From Betaproteobacteria bacterium (GTDB lineage: Bacteria > Pseudomonadota > Gammaproteobacteria > Burkholderiales > SG8-41): a stretch of 51,563 nucleotides of DNA. Made by a program: the position numbers and the translations under genes. A model generated the notes under the pieces. That model saw nothing but the letters and a program-made list of their open reading frames with translations, searched no databases and was not told the origin of the DNA. The stretch is taken from assembly GCA_016192825.1 (NCBI GenBank), contig JACPTK010000093.1, positions 1-51,563 of the forward strand. The letters run 5' to 3'. Position 1 is the stretch's first letter. Each line of letters starts with the position of its first letter. Shown piece after piece: positions 8,218 to 19,700 of this stretch.

Positions 8218-8427
8218 CGTGCCATCCCTGTCTTGACCATGGCATATCCTACGACCAATCCACCGGCTTGGTAATAGTCAATAAGTCCTGCCGGCAGCGA
8301 TAACTACGGTAACAATTCACGCCCGCCCGGCATTCCGGCACGGACGGCGGGCCGCGCCCGCCGGCCACGCCCTAACGGCCTCCTGGCCTTGATTTACAAT
8401 CCGGCTTTCGTCATTCGGGGAGGCCTC

Positions 8428-9201
8428 GTGGAGCTGGGATTGAAAGGCAAGGTCGCCGCGGTCACCGGCGGCACCGACGGCATCGGCCGCGCCACGGCAT
8501 TGCGGCTCGCGCAGGAAGGCGCGAGCGTCGCGATCTGCGCGCGGCGGCAGGAGCCGCTCGACAGGACGGCGGCGGAAATCCGCAAGGCCGGCGCCGAGGC
8601 GCTCGCCGTCTCCGCCGACATGAGCAAGGCGGCCGACATCGAGCGCTTCCTGAAGGCCGTCCTCGATCGCTTCGGCCGCATCGATATCCTCGTCAACAAC
8701 GCGGGCACGTCCCAGCGCGGCAAGTTCCTCGAGGTGGACGACCGGACCTGGGACGCGGACCTCGAGCTCAAGGTGTTCGGCGCGATCCGCTGCACGCGGC
8801 TCGCCGTGCCGCACATGAAAAAGCAGGGCGGCGGGCGCATCGTCAACATCACGATCTCGAGCGCCAAGCAGCCGGGCGCCGGGTCCATGCCGACCTCGGT
8901 CTCGCGCGCCGCGGGCCTCGCCATCACCAAGGCGCTGTCGAAGGAGTTCGCCCCGGACAACATCCGCGTGAACACGGTGTGCATCGGCAAGATCAAGTCC
9001 GGCCAGCACGAGCGGCGCTACACCCGGGAGGGCCGGAGCGCCGAGGCTTACTACGGCGAGATGTCCAAGGACATCCCGCTGGGGCGCGTCGGCGAGGCGG
9101 AGGAAGTCGCGAACGTGATCGCCTTCCTCGTCTCGGACGCGGCGAGCTACGTCACCGGGACCAGCGTCAACCTCGACGGCGGCATCTCCGGCACGCTCTA
9201 G
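8428..9201 (+). CDS. Short-chain dehydrogenase/reductase with non-canonical active site
   Basis: A 257-residue Rossmann-fold oxidoreductase: TGGTDGIGRATA (13–24) is the NAD(P) glycine motif and NNAG (90–93) the structural motif. The C-terminus GTSVNLDGGISGTL is typical of the classical SDR family. I chose GTG 8428 because GGGGAGG lies 5 bases upstream and the N-terminus VELGLKGKVAAVTGG fits; an in-frame TTG at 8389 is weaker. The catalytic YxxxK is replaced by TSVSR (Thr156, Arg160) and the usual active-site Asn by Lys115, while Ser144/145 remain. This suggests an SDR branch with altered chemistry. The TAG stop is part of a CTAG that opens a palindromic repeat. Confidence 0.85.
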   Translation: MELGLKGKVAAVTGGTDGIGRATALRLAQEGASVAICARRQEPLDRTAAEIRKAGAEALAVSADMSKAADIERFLKAVLDRFGRIDILVNNAGTSQRGKFLEVDDRTWDADLELKVFGAIRCTRLAVPHMKKQGGGRIVNITISSAKQPGAGSMPTSVSRAAGLAITKALSKEFAPDNIRVNTVCIGKIKSGQHERRYTREGRSAEAYYGEMSKDIPLGRVGEAEEVANVIAFLVSDAASYVTGTSVNLDGGISGTL

Positions 9202-9233
9202 GAGCTTGTCGGACCTGGGTCCGACAAGCTCCT
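9198..9233. repeat. TGTCGG palindrome, type B, on the SDR stop codon
   Basis: AGGAGCTTGTCGGAC-CTGG-GTCCGACAAGCTCCT is a perfect inverted repeat preceded by CTAG, whose TAG is the SDR stop codon. It is a member of the dispersed family described at 40714, 45553 and 47893. It has no U-tract, so it is not a classical terminator, though it could stall or protect the 3' end. Confidence 0.85.
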
Positions 9234-9290
9234 TAGGCAACACCGCCCCGGAAAAAAATGCGAAAGTGCCATCAGAAAACCTGCTGAAAC

Positions 9291-9330
9291 GCCATCCTGA
9301 TCTGCGGTGCCAGCGGGCGACACACTGCTG
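9291..9330 (-). repeat. Partial type C repeat
   Basis: On the minus strand this 40-bp stretch matches 47815–47854 almost base for base (AGTGTGTCGCCCGC..GGCACCGCAGATCAGGATGGCG, paraphrased) and then diverges. It is a truncated third copy of the element at 21978 and 47814. Confidence 0.7.
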
Positions 9331-9445
9331 AAGGGGTGATGGGTGATGGGTGGTAGGCGAGGCGTGACAGGGGACACGCCGCGCGCAGCGCGGGAATCTC
9401 ATCCCTCGATCCTCTCGGCGCGCAACGCTGTTATCTCCCTTCCCC

Positions 9446-9485
9446 CTAGCAGCCAGTCGGACTTGAAATTCCGACAGGCTGCTAG
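9446..9485. repeat. TGTCGG palindrome, type A, CTAG to CTAG
   Basis: CTAGCAGCCAGTCGGA and TCCGACAGGCTGCTAG form a 40-bp palindrome bounded by CTAG on both sides. The palindrome continues outward (CCTTCCCC / GGGGAAGG) to about 9438–9494. It lies 28 bp after the dsbC stop. Confidence 0.85.
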
Positions 9486-9512
9486 GGGGAAGGGCGGGGA
9501 TGGGGGTGGCGG

Positions 9513-10244
9513 TCACTCGTCACGCGGCTTGACGCTGCCGAGCGCCTTTTCGATGTCCAGGGCGCTGCGCATGCCGCCGATGTGCCGGCCGTCGCCGAGG
9601 AAGATCGCGGGCGTGCTCTGGATCTGGTAGCGGCGCGCCAGGGCGGCGATCCGCTCGAGGGGGTTCGCGCAGGTCGTGCCGTCATCGGGCACGGCCCCCT
9701 TCGACATCAGCGCCTCCCACGCGCCAGCGCGGTCCTTCGCGCACCACACGGCGAGGGATTTCTCCACGGAATTCTGCGACAGCAGCGGCAGGAGGAAGGT
9801 GTAGATCGTCACGTCGTCGAGCTTCGCCAGCTCCCGCGTCAGCGCCTTGCAGTAAACGCAGTTCGGGTCCTCGAACGTGAACAGCGTGCGCGCGCCGCCG
9901 CCCCGGACGCGCTTGATCGCCAGCCCGCGCGCGTTGGTGAAGGTCTGCGCGACCAGCTGCTGGGTGCGCTCCTGGGTCACGTTGCGCGGCGGCAGCGTGC
10001 GGATGTCGTAGATGTTGCCGCCGAAGAAATACTCCGCCTTCTCGTCGGTGTAGACGATCTCCCCGTCGAGCACCACTTCGTAGAGCCCCGGGAAGGGAGA
10101 GCGCGTCACGCTCTCGACTTTCATGGCCGGCATCCGGGCCTGCAGGATCTGGCGGATCTTCGTTTCATCGGCGTTCGCCCAGCCGGCGGCCAGCAACGCC
10201 GCCAGGAACAACCCGGCCACTGCACCCGTGGGCATGAATTTCAT
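9513..10244 (-). CDS. dsbC: Thiol:disulfide interchange protein DsbC
   Basis: A 243-residue periplasmic disulfide isomerase. Residues 1–25 are a signal peptide (MKFMPTGAVAGLFLAALLAAGWANA). An N-terminal dimerisation domain follows (about 26–100), then a thioredoxin fold with the redox pair CVYC (129–132) in FEDPNCVYCK and the cis-proline motif QSTPAIF. A second cysteine pair (168, 192) matches the structural disulfide of DsbC. It reshuffles wrong disulfides in exported proteins. ATG 10244 is chosen for the signal peptide; a longer frame upstream lacks one. The giant secreted protein encoded divergently has paired cysteines in nearly every Fn3 domain and could be a client, which is inference from proximity only. 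Confidence 0.9.
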   Translation of the reverse strand: MKFMPTGAVAGLFLAALLAAGWANADETKIRQILQARMPAMKVESVTRSPFPGLYEVVLDGEIVYTDEKAEYFFGGNIYDIRTLPPRNVTQERTQQLVAQTFTNARGLAIKRVRGGGARTLFTFEDPNCVYCKALTRELAKLDDVTIYTFLLPLLSQNSVEKSLAVWCAKDRAGAWEALMSKGAVPDDGTTCANPLERIAALARRYQIQSTPAIFLGDGRHIGGMRSALDIEKALGSVKPRDE

Positions 10245-10685
10245 GATGCTGCCAGTGTACTCGAGAGCCCGTGATGGACCGCTTGTCGGCGACGAGCAGC
10301 GGGGGAAGGATGGCGGCGCTTCTGAACACCGGTATCCACCGGCATGACGGTCGTGCCGGACACGCAAGACTGACTCGCGCGACAGCACGCCCGCGCCCGG
10401 CATCATCCGACCCGCGGGAGGCGGCAAATCCGGCCCGGAGCTGTAATGTAATAGTCTGTTTTATAATGCAATTACCATTCGCTTTCGGGTCGGAGCCGCA
10501 GCCGCGAGTGGCGCGCGTTCGCGAGCGGATTCATTCGTGACATAGTTCCAGCAAGCTTCCGCTTGTCCCGGTTTCGCGCTCGTCCATCAGGCGGCTTTGC
10601 AGCAGGCGACTCGATTCCAATAGCATGCGACTCGTAAAACCATTTCGCCGGAAGGACGAGCGCGCCCCGGCGCGCGAAAGCTCAG
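10245..10685. other. Intergenic region upstream of dsbC and the giant gene
   Basis: No gene is supported. An AT-rich island at 10441–10480 contains TATAAT (10462–10467) and the minus-strand TTGCAT, possible promoter elements for dsbC or a leader transcript. The rest is unremarkable GC-rich sequence. Confidence 0.5.
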
Positions 10686-10701
10686 TGTGAGAAATATCAC
10701 A
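10686..10701. promoter_or_regulatory. Consensus CRP/Vfr-type binding site
   Basis: TGTGAGAAATATCACA matches the CRP half-site consensus TGTGA-N6-TCACA exactly. Its centre (10693.5) is 61–65 bp upstream of the transcription start predicted from the TATAAT at 10746, the classical class I activator position. I infer control of the giant gene by cAMP-CRP or a related regulator. No crp gene is in the window. Confidence 0.7.
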
Positions 10702-10745
10702 GCGGCGGCAAAGAGTTAGCCATGCGTGAGGGGGCGCGAACAGCC

Positions 10746-10751
10746 TATAAT
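10746..10751 (+). promoter_or_regulatory. -10 element TATAAT of the giant gene
   Basis: A perfect TATAAT lies 7 bases before the ATG at 10758. No good -35 is present, which fits an activator-dependent promoter served by the CRP-type site upstream. Transcription would begin at about 10755–10758, so the mRNA would be leaderless or nearly so for this ATG. Confidence 0.6.
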
Positions 10752-10757
10752 GCCGCG

Positions 10758-13700
10758 ATGGGGAGGCCGTTGACCCTGCTGCGACGGTTAGGTGCCGCCG
10801 GCTTGGTGCTGGCGGCGTCCTGGCTGTTCCCGTCCGCCGCATTTTCCCAGGAGTTCTTCCCGGAAAACGGCACGATGCCGGCCGGGTGGGTGCAATCGGC
10901 CGGATCGAACGCCAGCTGGGCAGTGTCCACCACCTCCGTTTTTCAGGGCACCTACAGCCTCAAGTCGTCGCTGCCCTCTCTCACCAACGCCAACCACAGC
11001 CAGCAGGCGGCGGTGGAAGTAACGGTCACCGTCCCCAATCCCGGAACCGTCAGCTTCAACTACCGCGTGTCGAGCGAACTCAACTTCGACTACATCCGGT
11101 TCTACATCGACGGCGTGGAAAAGCTCACCGTCTCGGGAGAATCGGGGTGGCTGACCGCGAACTTTCAACTGAGCAAGGGAACGCACACGCTGAAATGGGC
11201 CTACACCAAGGACGGGAGCATCGACGGCAACCAGGACACCGCGTGGATCGACAACGTGCGGCTTCCCGGCCTGCCGTCCGTGGCCGGCGGCTTCTATCAC
11301 TCGGTCGGGCTCAAGTCCAACGGCACGGCATGGGCTTGGGGCTACAACGGCAGCGGACAACTGGGCGATGGCACGATCAACAGCAGCACCACCTCACCGG
11401 TGCGGGTGTCCGGTCTGACCAACGCGGTGGCCGTGGCAGCGGCGGCTTCTTACTCGCTCGCGCTCAAGTCCGATGGCACGGTGGTGGGATGGGGCGACAA
11501 CAGCAGCAACCAGATAACAGGTGGGGCGGTGGGCGGATCGTTCTTGACCCCCACTGCGGCCGGGGCTGGTGTGACCGGCGTCGTGGCGATCGCGGCGGGC
11601 GGATTTCATGCGCTCGCGCTCCAGTCCAGCGGCACGGTGGTGGCGTGGGGCAACGACACTTACGGACAGGTTTCCGGGATCAATGGCCTGACCGGCGTGG
11701 TCGCGATCGCGGCGGGCTACTACCACTCTCTCGCGCTCAGGTCCGACGGCACGGTCGTTGCGGTAGGAGATAACAGCTCCGGGCAAACCGCGGGCGCCGC
11801 GGCCGTAACCAACGCCGTGGCGATTTCCTCGCAGATTTACCACTCTCTCGCACTGCTGTCGAACGGCACGGTCGCGGCGTGGGGATATGACGGTTACGGC
11901 CAGGTTACGGGAGCCGCGGGCGTGACCGGCGCGGTGGGGGTCTCGGCGGGCTATTTGCACTCGATCGCGCTCAAGGCCGACGGCACGGTAGCGGCGTGGG
12001 GCGATAACGGCTTCAGCCAGGTCACGGGGGCCGCGGCCGTGAGCGGCGGAGTGGCGGTCGGGTCGGGTCTCTACCATTCACTCGCAGCGAGATTCGGCGG
12101 CACGATAGTCGGCTGGGGACAGAATACCGACGGTCAGACCGGAGGGGCCGCGGGGCTCAACCTCGACGGCACGGTGCCCTCGACGCCAACCGGCCTCGCC
12201 GCCAATGCGGTGAGCGGCTCGCAGATCAACCTGGCGTGGAACACCACGCTCGACAACACCTACCTCAGCAATGGCGGCGTCAGCTCCGGCGTGACCGCCT
12301 ACCAGGTGTTCCGCGACGGTGTGTTCCGCGCGACCGTCACCGCTCCCACGGTGAGCTTCAGCGACACCGGCCTCACCAACGGCACGACCTACGCCTACCG
12401 GATCACGGCCTGCGACGTGGCGGGCAACTGCTCGGCGCAGACCGGCACCGTCAACGCCACCACGTTAGACACGGCGGCGCCCACCACACCCACGGGCCTC
12501 ACGGCAACGCCGGTGAGCGAAACCCAGATCAATCTCGCCTGGAACGCCTCCACCGACAACGTGGGGGTGTCGAACTACCGCGTCTATCGCGCCGGCGTGC
12601 AGATCGCGACGGTGAACTCGCCGACCGTGAGCTACAGCAACACCGGGCTCACGGCCGGGACCACCTACTCCTACACGGTCAGCGCGTGCGACGCGGCGGG
12701 CAACTGCTCGGGGCAGAGCGCGATCGCCTCGACCACCACGCTGGACACGACGGCGCCCTCGACGCCCACGGGTCTCACCGCGACGGCGGTCAGCGGCTCG
12801 CAGATCAACCTCGCCTGGACGGCCTCCACCGACAACGTGGCGGTGACCGCTTACCGGGTGTTCCGCGGCGGCGTGTTCCTGACGACCGTCAATGCACCCA
12901 CGGTGACCTACAGCAACACCGGTCTCACCAATGCCACCAACTACACCTATACCGTGTCCGCGTGCGACGCGTCGTTGAACTGCTCGGCGCAGAGCGCCTC
13001 GGCGAACGCCACCACCTTCGACACGGCGGCGCCCACGACGCCCACCGGCCTCACGGCGACGGCGGCGAGCCAGAGCCAGATCGACCTCGCCTGGAACGCC
13101 TCCAGCGACAACGTGGGGGTGTCGGTTTACCGCGTGTTCCGCGGCGGCGTGCAGATCGCGACGGTCAACTCGCCGACCCTGACCTACAGCAACACCGGGC
13201 TCGCCGCCTCGACCAACTACACCTACACGGTCAGCGCGTGCGACGCGGCGGGCAACTGCTCGGCGCAGGGCATCTCGGCCAACGCCACGACGCCCGACAC
13301 GCAGGCGCCCACGCAGCCCACGGGCCTCACGGCGACGGCGGTGAGCGGCTCGCAGATCAACCTCGCCTGGACGGCCTCCACCGACAACGTCGCGGTGACC
13401 GCCTACCAGGTCTTGCGCGCCGGCGTGCAGATCGCGACGGTCAACTCGCCGACCTTGAGCTACAGCAATACCGGCCTCACCAACGCGACGAATTACTCCT
13501 ACACCGTGACCGCGTGCGACGCCGCCGGGAATTGCTCGGCGCAGAGCGCTTCGGCGAACGCCACCACCTTCGACACGGCGGCGCCCACGGTGCCCACCGG
13601 CCTCACGGCGAACGCGGTGAGCCAGAGCCAGATCAACCTCGCCTGGAACGCCTCCAGCGACAACGTCGCGGTGACCGCCTACCAGGTATTTCGCGACGGC

Positions 13701-16700
13701 GTGTTCCGCGCGACGGTCGCCGCACCCACCGTGGCCTACAACGACACCGGGCTCGCGGCCTCGACCAGCTACACCTACCGCGTCAATGCCTGCGACGCAG
13801 CGGGCAACTGTTCGGGGCTGAGCGCCTCGGCCGGTGCCACGACGCCGGACACGCAGGCGCCCACGGTGCCAGCGGGCCTCGCGGCGGTTGCGGCGAGCCA
13901 GAGCCAGATCAATCTCTCGTGGAACGCCTCCACCGACAACGTCGCCGTGCTGGGCTACCGCGTGTATCGCGGCGGCGTGCAGGTCGCGACGGTCGCCTCG
14001 CCGACCCTGACCTACAACGACACCGGGCTCGCGGCCTCGACCAATTACACCTACACGGTGGACGCCTGCGACGCGGCGGGCAACTGCTCGGCGCAGAGCG
14101 CCTCGGCCAACGCCACCACGCCCGACACGCAGGCGCCCACGGTGCCCACCGGCCTTGGGGCGGTTGCGGCGAGCCAGAGCCAGATCAATCTCTCGTGGAC
14201 CGCTTCCACCGACAACGTCGCGGTGACCGCCTACCAGGTGTTCCGCGGCGGCGTGTTCCTCGCGACAGCGGCCACCAACAGCTACAACGACACCGGCCTC
14301 GCCGCCTCGACCAACTACAGCTACACCGTCACCGCCTGCGACGCGGCGGGCAACTGCTCGGCGCAGAGCATCTCGGCCAACGCCACCACGCCCGACACGC
14401 AGGCGCCCACCACACCCACCGGCCTCACGGCGAACGCGGTCGCCCAGGACCAGATCAACCTCGCCTGGAACGCCTCCACCGACAACGTGGCGGTGACCGC
14501 CTACCAAGTGTTCCGCGGCGGCGTGCAGATCGCGACGGTCAACTCGCCGACCCTGACCTACAGCAATACCGGCCTCGCCGCCTCGACCAACTACAGCTAC
14601 ACGGTCGCGGCCTGCGACGCGGCGGGCAATTGCTCGGCGCAAAGCGCCTCGGCCAACGCCACCACGCCGGACACGCAGGCGCCCACGGTGCCCACCGGCC
14701 TCACGGCGGTGGCGGCGAGCCAGAGCCAGATCAACTTGAGCTGGAACGTCTCCACCGACAACGTGGGCGTCACCGGCTACCAGGTGTTCCGCGGCGGCGT
14801 GTTCCTCGCGACAGCGGCCACCAACAGCTACAACGACACCGGCCTCGCCGCCTCGACCAACTACACCTACCGCGTCACCGCCTGTGATGCGGCGAGCAAC
14901 TGCTCGGCGCAAAGCGCCTCGGCCAACGCCACCACGCCGGACACGCAGGCGCCCACGGTGCCGGGCACCTTCACGGCGACGGCCGTGAGCGGCTCGCAGA
15001 TCAACCTCGCCTGGATCGCCTCCACCGACAACGTCGCGGTCACCGCCTACCAGGTGTTCCGCGCCGGCGTGCAGATCGCGACGGTCAATTCACCGACGGT
15101 GGCCTACAGCGACACCGGCCTCACCAACGCCACAAACTACGCCTACACCGTGACCGCGTGCGACGCGGCGGGCAACTGCTCGACAACCGCCGCGGCCAAC
15201 GCGACCACGTTCGACACCGACGCGCCGACCGTGCCGGCGGGCCTCACGGCGACCGCGCAGGCGAGCGGCACGCAGGTCAACCTCGCGTGGGGCGCCTCCA
15301 CCGACAACGTGGCCGTGACCCAGTACCGCATCTACCGCGGCGGCGTGTTCGTCGCGTCCGTCAACGGGGCGACCCTGGCCTATCCCGACACCGGCCTCAC
15401 CGACGCCATCACCTACAACTACACGGTGGATGCCTGCGACGCTGCGAACAACTGCTCGGCCCAGAGCGGCGTGGCTTCGGCGACCACGCCCGACGTCACG
15501 GCGCCCTCTGTGCCGGGCGGCTTCACGGCAACAGCCGCAAATCAATTCCAGATCGATCTTGCGTGGAGCGCCTCCACCGACAACGTGGCCGTGACGACCT
15601 ATCGGGTGTTCAACGTCACCCTCGGGCTGTACCGCGCCACCTTGAACCACCCGGTAACGGCGTTCAGTGATACGGGCCTCAGCCAAAGCACGCTTTATAA
15701 CTACACGGTGGATGCTTGCGACGCGGCAGGAAACTGTTCGACAACGGCGGCGGCCTCGACTACGACGCTTGCCGCGCCCCCGCCCACCACGGTTAATGCC
15801 ACTGTTCCAGGAGGCGTGACGGGCGAAACGCAAATCGATCTTGACTGGACAACCACGACTCCGGGCGTATTCGACTACGGGATATATCGCAACGGCGTGT
15901 TCCGCACGACGGTGGCGCACAATGGTCTCATTTCTCCCCAAGTGTTCAGCGATACGGGTCTCACGCCAGCGACTACCTACAGCTACCGGATCATCGCCTG
16001 CGACAGCGTGCCAAACTGCTCGGTGCAGAGCGCTGCGGCAATCGCAACTACTCGCGACGTTACGGCGCCCGACGTGCCCACTCTTGGCGCGGTCGCGGCA
16101 AGCGCGACGCAGATCAATCTCTCCTGGACGGCCTCCGCCGACAACGTGGCGACGACCGCCTACCGCGTGTTCCGCGGCGGAGTGTTCCGCGCGACCATTA
16201 CCCCGCCCACCGTCGCCTACAGCGACACCGGCCTCAGCTCGGGCGTCGCCTATAGCTACACGGTCTCGGCGTGCGACGCGGCGGGCAACTGCTCGGCGGC
16301 GAGCAACACCGCGACGGCGACCACGCCCGACACGCAGGCGCCCACGACGCCGGCGGGCGCCGGGGCGGCGATCGCGGCGGGCGGCAACCACTCGCTCGCG
16401 GTGCGCACCGACGGCACGGTGGTGGCGTGGGGCGACAACACGAACGGCCAGACCACGGTGCCGGGAACGGCGGTCAACGTGGTCGCCATCGCGGCCGGCG
16501 GCTCGCACTCTCTGGCGCTCAAGTCCGACGACACGGTGGTGGCGTGGGGCCTGGATGCGAACAACCAGGTCGGCGGGGCGGCCGCCGCGATCGGCGCGAA
16601 CGCCATCGCCGCGATCGCCGCGGGCGGCACGCACTCGCTGGCGCTGACGACCAACGGCCAGGTGGTGGCATGGGGCGACAACACGCTCGGCCAGAGCACG

Positions 16701-19700
16701 GTGCCGGCCACCGTGGATTTCGCCGCGGCCATCGCGGCCGGCGGGTCGCACTCCCTCGCGCTGCTCGCCGACGGCACGGTGGCGGCGTGGGGCGACAACT
16801 TGAGCGGCCCCGGACAAACTAGCGTGCCGGTGGGCCTGACCGGAGTGGTGAGCGTCGCGGCCGGCACCTCGCACTCTCTCGCGCTGAAGTCCGACGGCAC
16901 GGTGGTGGCGTGGGGCAGCGCGGTCCCGAGCGCAGTGCCGGGCGGGCTGGCCAACGTCGTGGCCATCGCCGCGGGCGGCGCACACTCGCTCGCGCTGCTC
17001 TCCGACGGCACCGTGACGGCGTGGGGCAGCAATGCGCTCGGCCAGGCGACGGTACCGGTCGGGCTGACCGGCGTCGTGGCCATCGCGGCCGGCGGCACGC
17101 ACTCGCTCGCGCTCAAGTCCGACGGCACGGTGGTGGCGTGGGGCAGCAACGCGGCCGGCCAGACCACGGTGCCGGCGGCTCTCAGCGTCGCGAGCACGCT
17201 CACCGCGACGGCCGTCACACAGAACCAGATCGACCTCCTCTGGAACGCCTCCACCGACAACGTGGCGGTGACGACCTACTTCGTCTATCGCGGCGGCGTG
17301 CAGATCGCGACAGTCAATTCGCCAACCCTGAACTACAGCGACGGCGGGCTCCTGGCCTCGACCACCTACAGCTACACGGTCAACGCCTGCGACGCGGCGG
17401 GCAACTGCTCGGCGCAGAGCGCGAGCGCGACCACCACCACGCCGGACACGGAGGCGCCGACGGTGCCCACCGGTTTCGGGGCGACCCCGTTGGCCAACGG
17501 CTCGCAGATCGACCTCGCCTGGACCGCCTCCACCGACAACGTGGCGGTGACCGGCTACCAGGTGTTCCGCAACACCGTGTTCCTCACGACGGTGAGCGCG
17601 CCCACCGTCACGCTGAGCGACACCGGCCTCACCGACGCGACGACCTACACCTACGCGGTCACCGCCTGCGACGCGGCGGGCAACTGCTCGGCGCAGACCG
17701 CGGGCGTGCCGGCGACCACGCCGGACGTCACCGTGCCTGCCACGCCGACCGGCCTCACGGCGAACGCGGTCACCCAGGACCAGATCAACCTCGCCTGGAA
17801 CGCCTCCACCGACAACGTGGCGGTGACCCAGTACCGCGTCTACCGCGGCGGTGCGTTCCTCGTGTCGGTCAACGGAGCGACGCTCAGTCTCAGCGACGGC
17901 GGTCTCGCCGCCTCGACCGCCTACACTTACGCGGTGGACGCCTGCGACGCGGCGGGCAACTGCTCAGCCCTGAGCGCCACCGCCTCGGCCACCACGCCGG
18001 ACACGCAAGCGCCCACGGTGCCCACCGGCCTCGGGGCGACGGCGCTGGCCAACGGCACGCAGATCGACCTCGCCTGGACGGCCTCCACCGACAACGTGGC
18101 AGTGACCGCCTATCAGGTGTACCGCGGCGGCACGTTCCTCACGACGGTCAACGCGCCCACGGTCGTCCTGAGCGACACCGGGCTCACCGACGCCACCACC
18201 TACACCTACGCGGTCACCGCGTGCGACTTCGCGGGCAACTGCTCGGCCCAGAGCGCCACCGCTTCGGCGACCACGCCGGACGTCACCGCGCCCACGGTGC
18301 CGGCGAACCTCACGGCGGTGGCGGCGAGCCAGAGCCAGATCAACCTCGCCTGGAACGCCTCCACCGACAACGTGGCGGTGACCCAGTACCGCGTGTACCG
18401 CGGCGGCGTGTTCCTCGTGTCGGTCAATGCGGCGACGCTGAGCTACAACGACACCGGCCTCGCGGCCTCGACCGCCTACACCTACGCGGTGGACGCCTGC
18501 GACGCGGCGGGCAACTGCTCGGCGCAGAGCACGACGGCCTCCGCCACCACGCCGGACACCGAAGCGCCCACGATCCCCGGCGCCCTCGGCGCGACGGCGG
18601 CGAGCGCGACGCAGATCAACCTCGCCTGGACGGCCTCCACCGACAACGTGGCGGTGACGGCCTACCGCGTGTTCCGCGGCGGCGTGTTCCGCGCCACCGT
18701 CGCCGCGCCCACGGTCGCCTACAGCGACACCGGGCTGACCTCGGCCACCGCCTACAGCTACACCGTCTCGGCGTGCGACGCGGCGGGCAACTGCTCGGCG
18801 CAGAGCAACACCGCGACCGCGACGACGCCGGACAACCAGGCGCCGACTTCGCCCGCGGGCATCGGCGCGGCGATCGCGGCGGGCGGCAACCACTCGCTCG
18901 CGGTGCGCACCGACGGCACGGTGACGGGCTGGGGCGACAACGCGGCCGGCCAGATCACGGTGCCGGGCACGGCGACCGGCGTGCTGGCCATCGCCGCGGG
19001 CGGATCGCACTCGCTGGCGCTCAAGTCCGACGACACGATGGTGGCGTGGGGCAACAACGGCAACGGCCAGAGCACGGTGCCGGGCGGCCTGACCGACGTG
19101 GCGGCGATCGCGGCCGGCGGCAACCACTCGCTCGCGCTCACCAACAACGGCGACGTGGTGGCGTGGGGCGACAACGCGCTCCTCCAGACCACGGTGCCGG
19201 CGAGCGTGATGTTCGCGACCGCCATCGCGGCCGGCGGCAACCACTCGCTCGCGCTGCTCGCCGACGGCACGGTATGGGGATGGGGCGACAACACGAACGG
19301 ACAGGCCCCGGGCCTGGTCGCCGGACTTTCCGGCGTGGTGGCCATTGCCGCGGGCGGCTCGCACTCGCTCGCGCTGAAGTCCGACGGCACGGTGGTCGCG
19401 TGGGGCAACAACGCCAACGGCCAGAGCACGGTGCTGCCCGGCCTTGTCAATGTGGTCGCCATCGCGGCCGGCGGCTCCCACTCTCTGGCGTTGAAGTCGG
19501 ACGGCACGGTGGTGGGGTGGGGCAACAACGCCAGCGGCCAGATCTCGGTGCCGGGCGGGCTCTCCGGCGTGGTCGCCATCGCGGCCGGAGGCACGCACTC
19601 ACTGGCGCTCAAGTCCGACGGCACGGTCGTTGCCTGGGGCGACAACGCGCTCGGCCAGTCCACGGTGCCGGCGGCGCTGGCGACGGTGAGCACTCTCACC

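Noticed and set aside
12465-14912. Long antisense and alternate-frame openings (up to 815 and 1399 codons) across the giant gene
   Set aside because: High-GC repetitive DNA keeps several frames open. These translate to low-complexity Arg/Gly/His-rich strings without domains.
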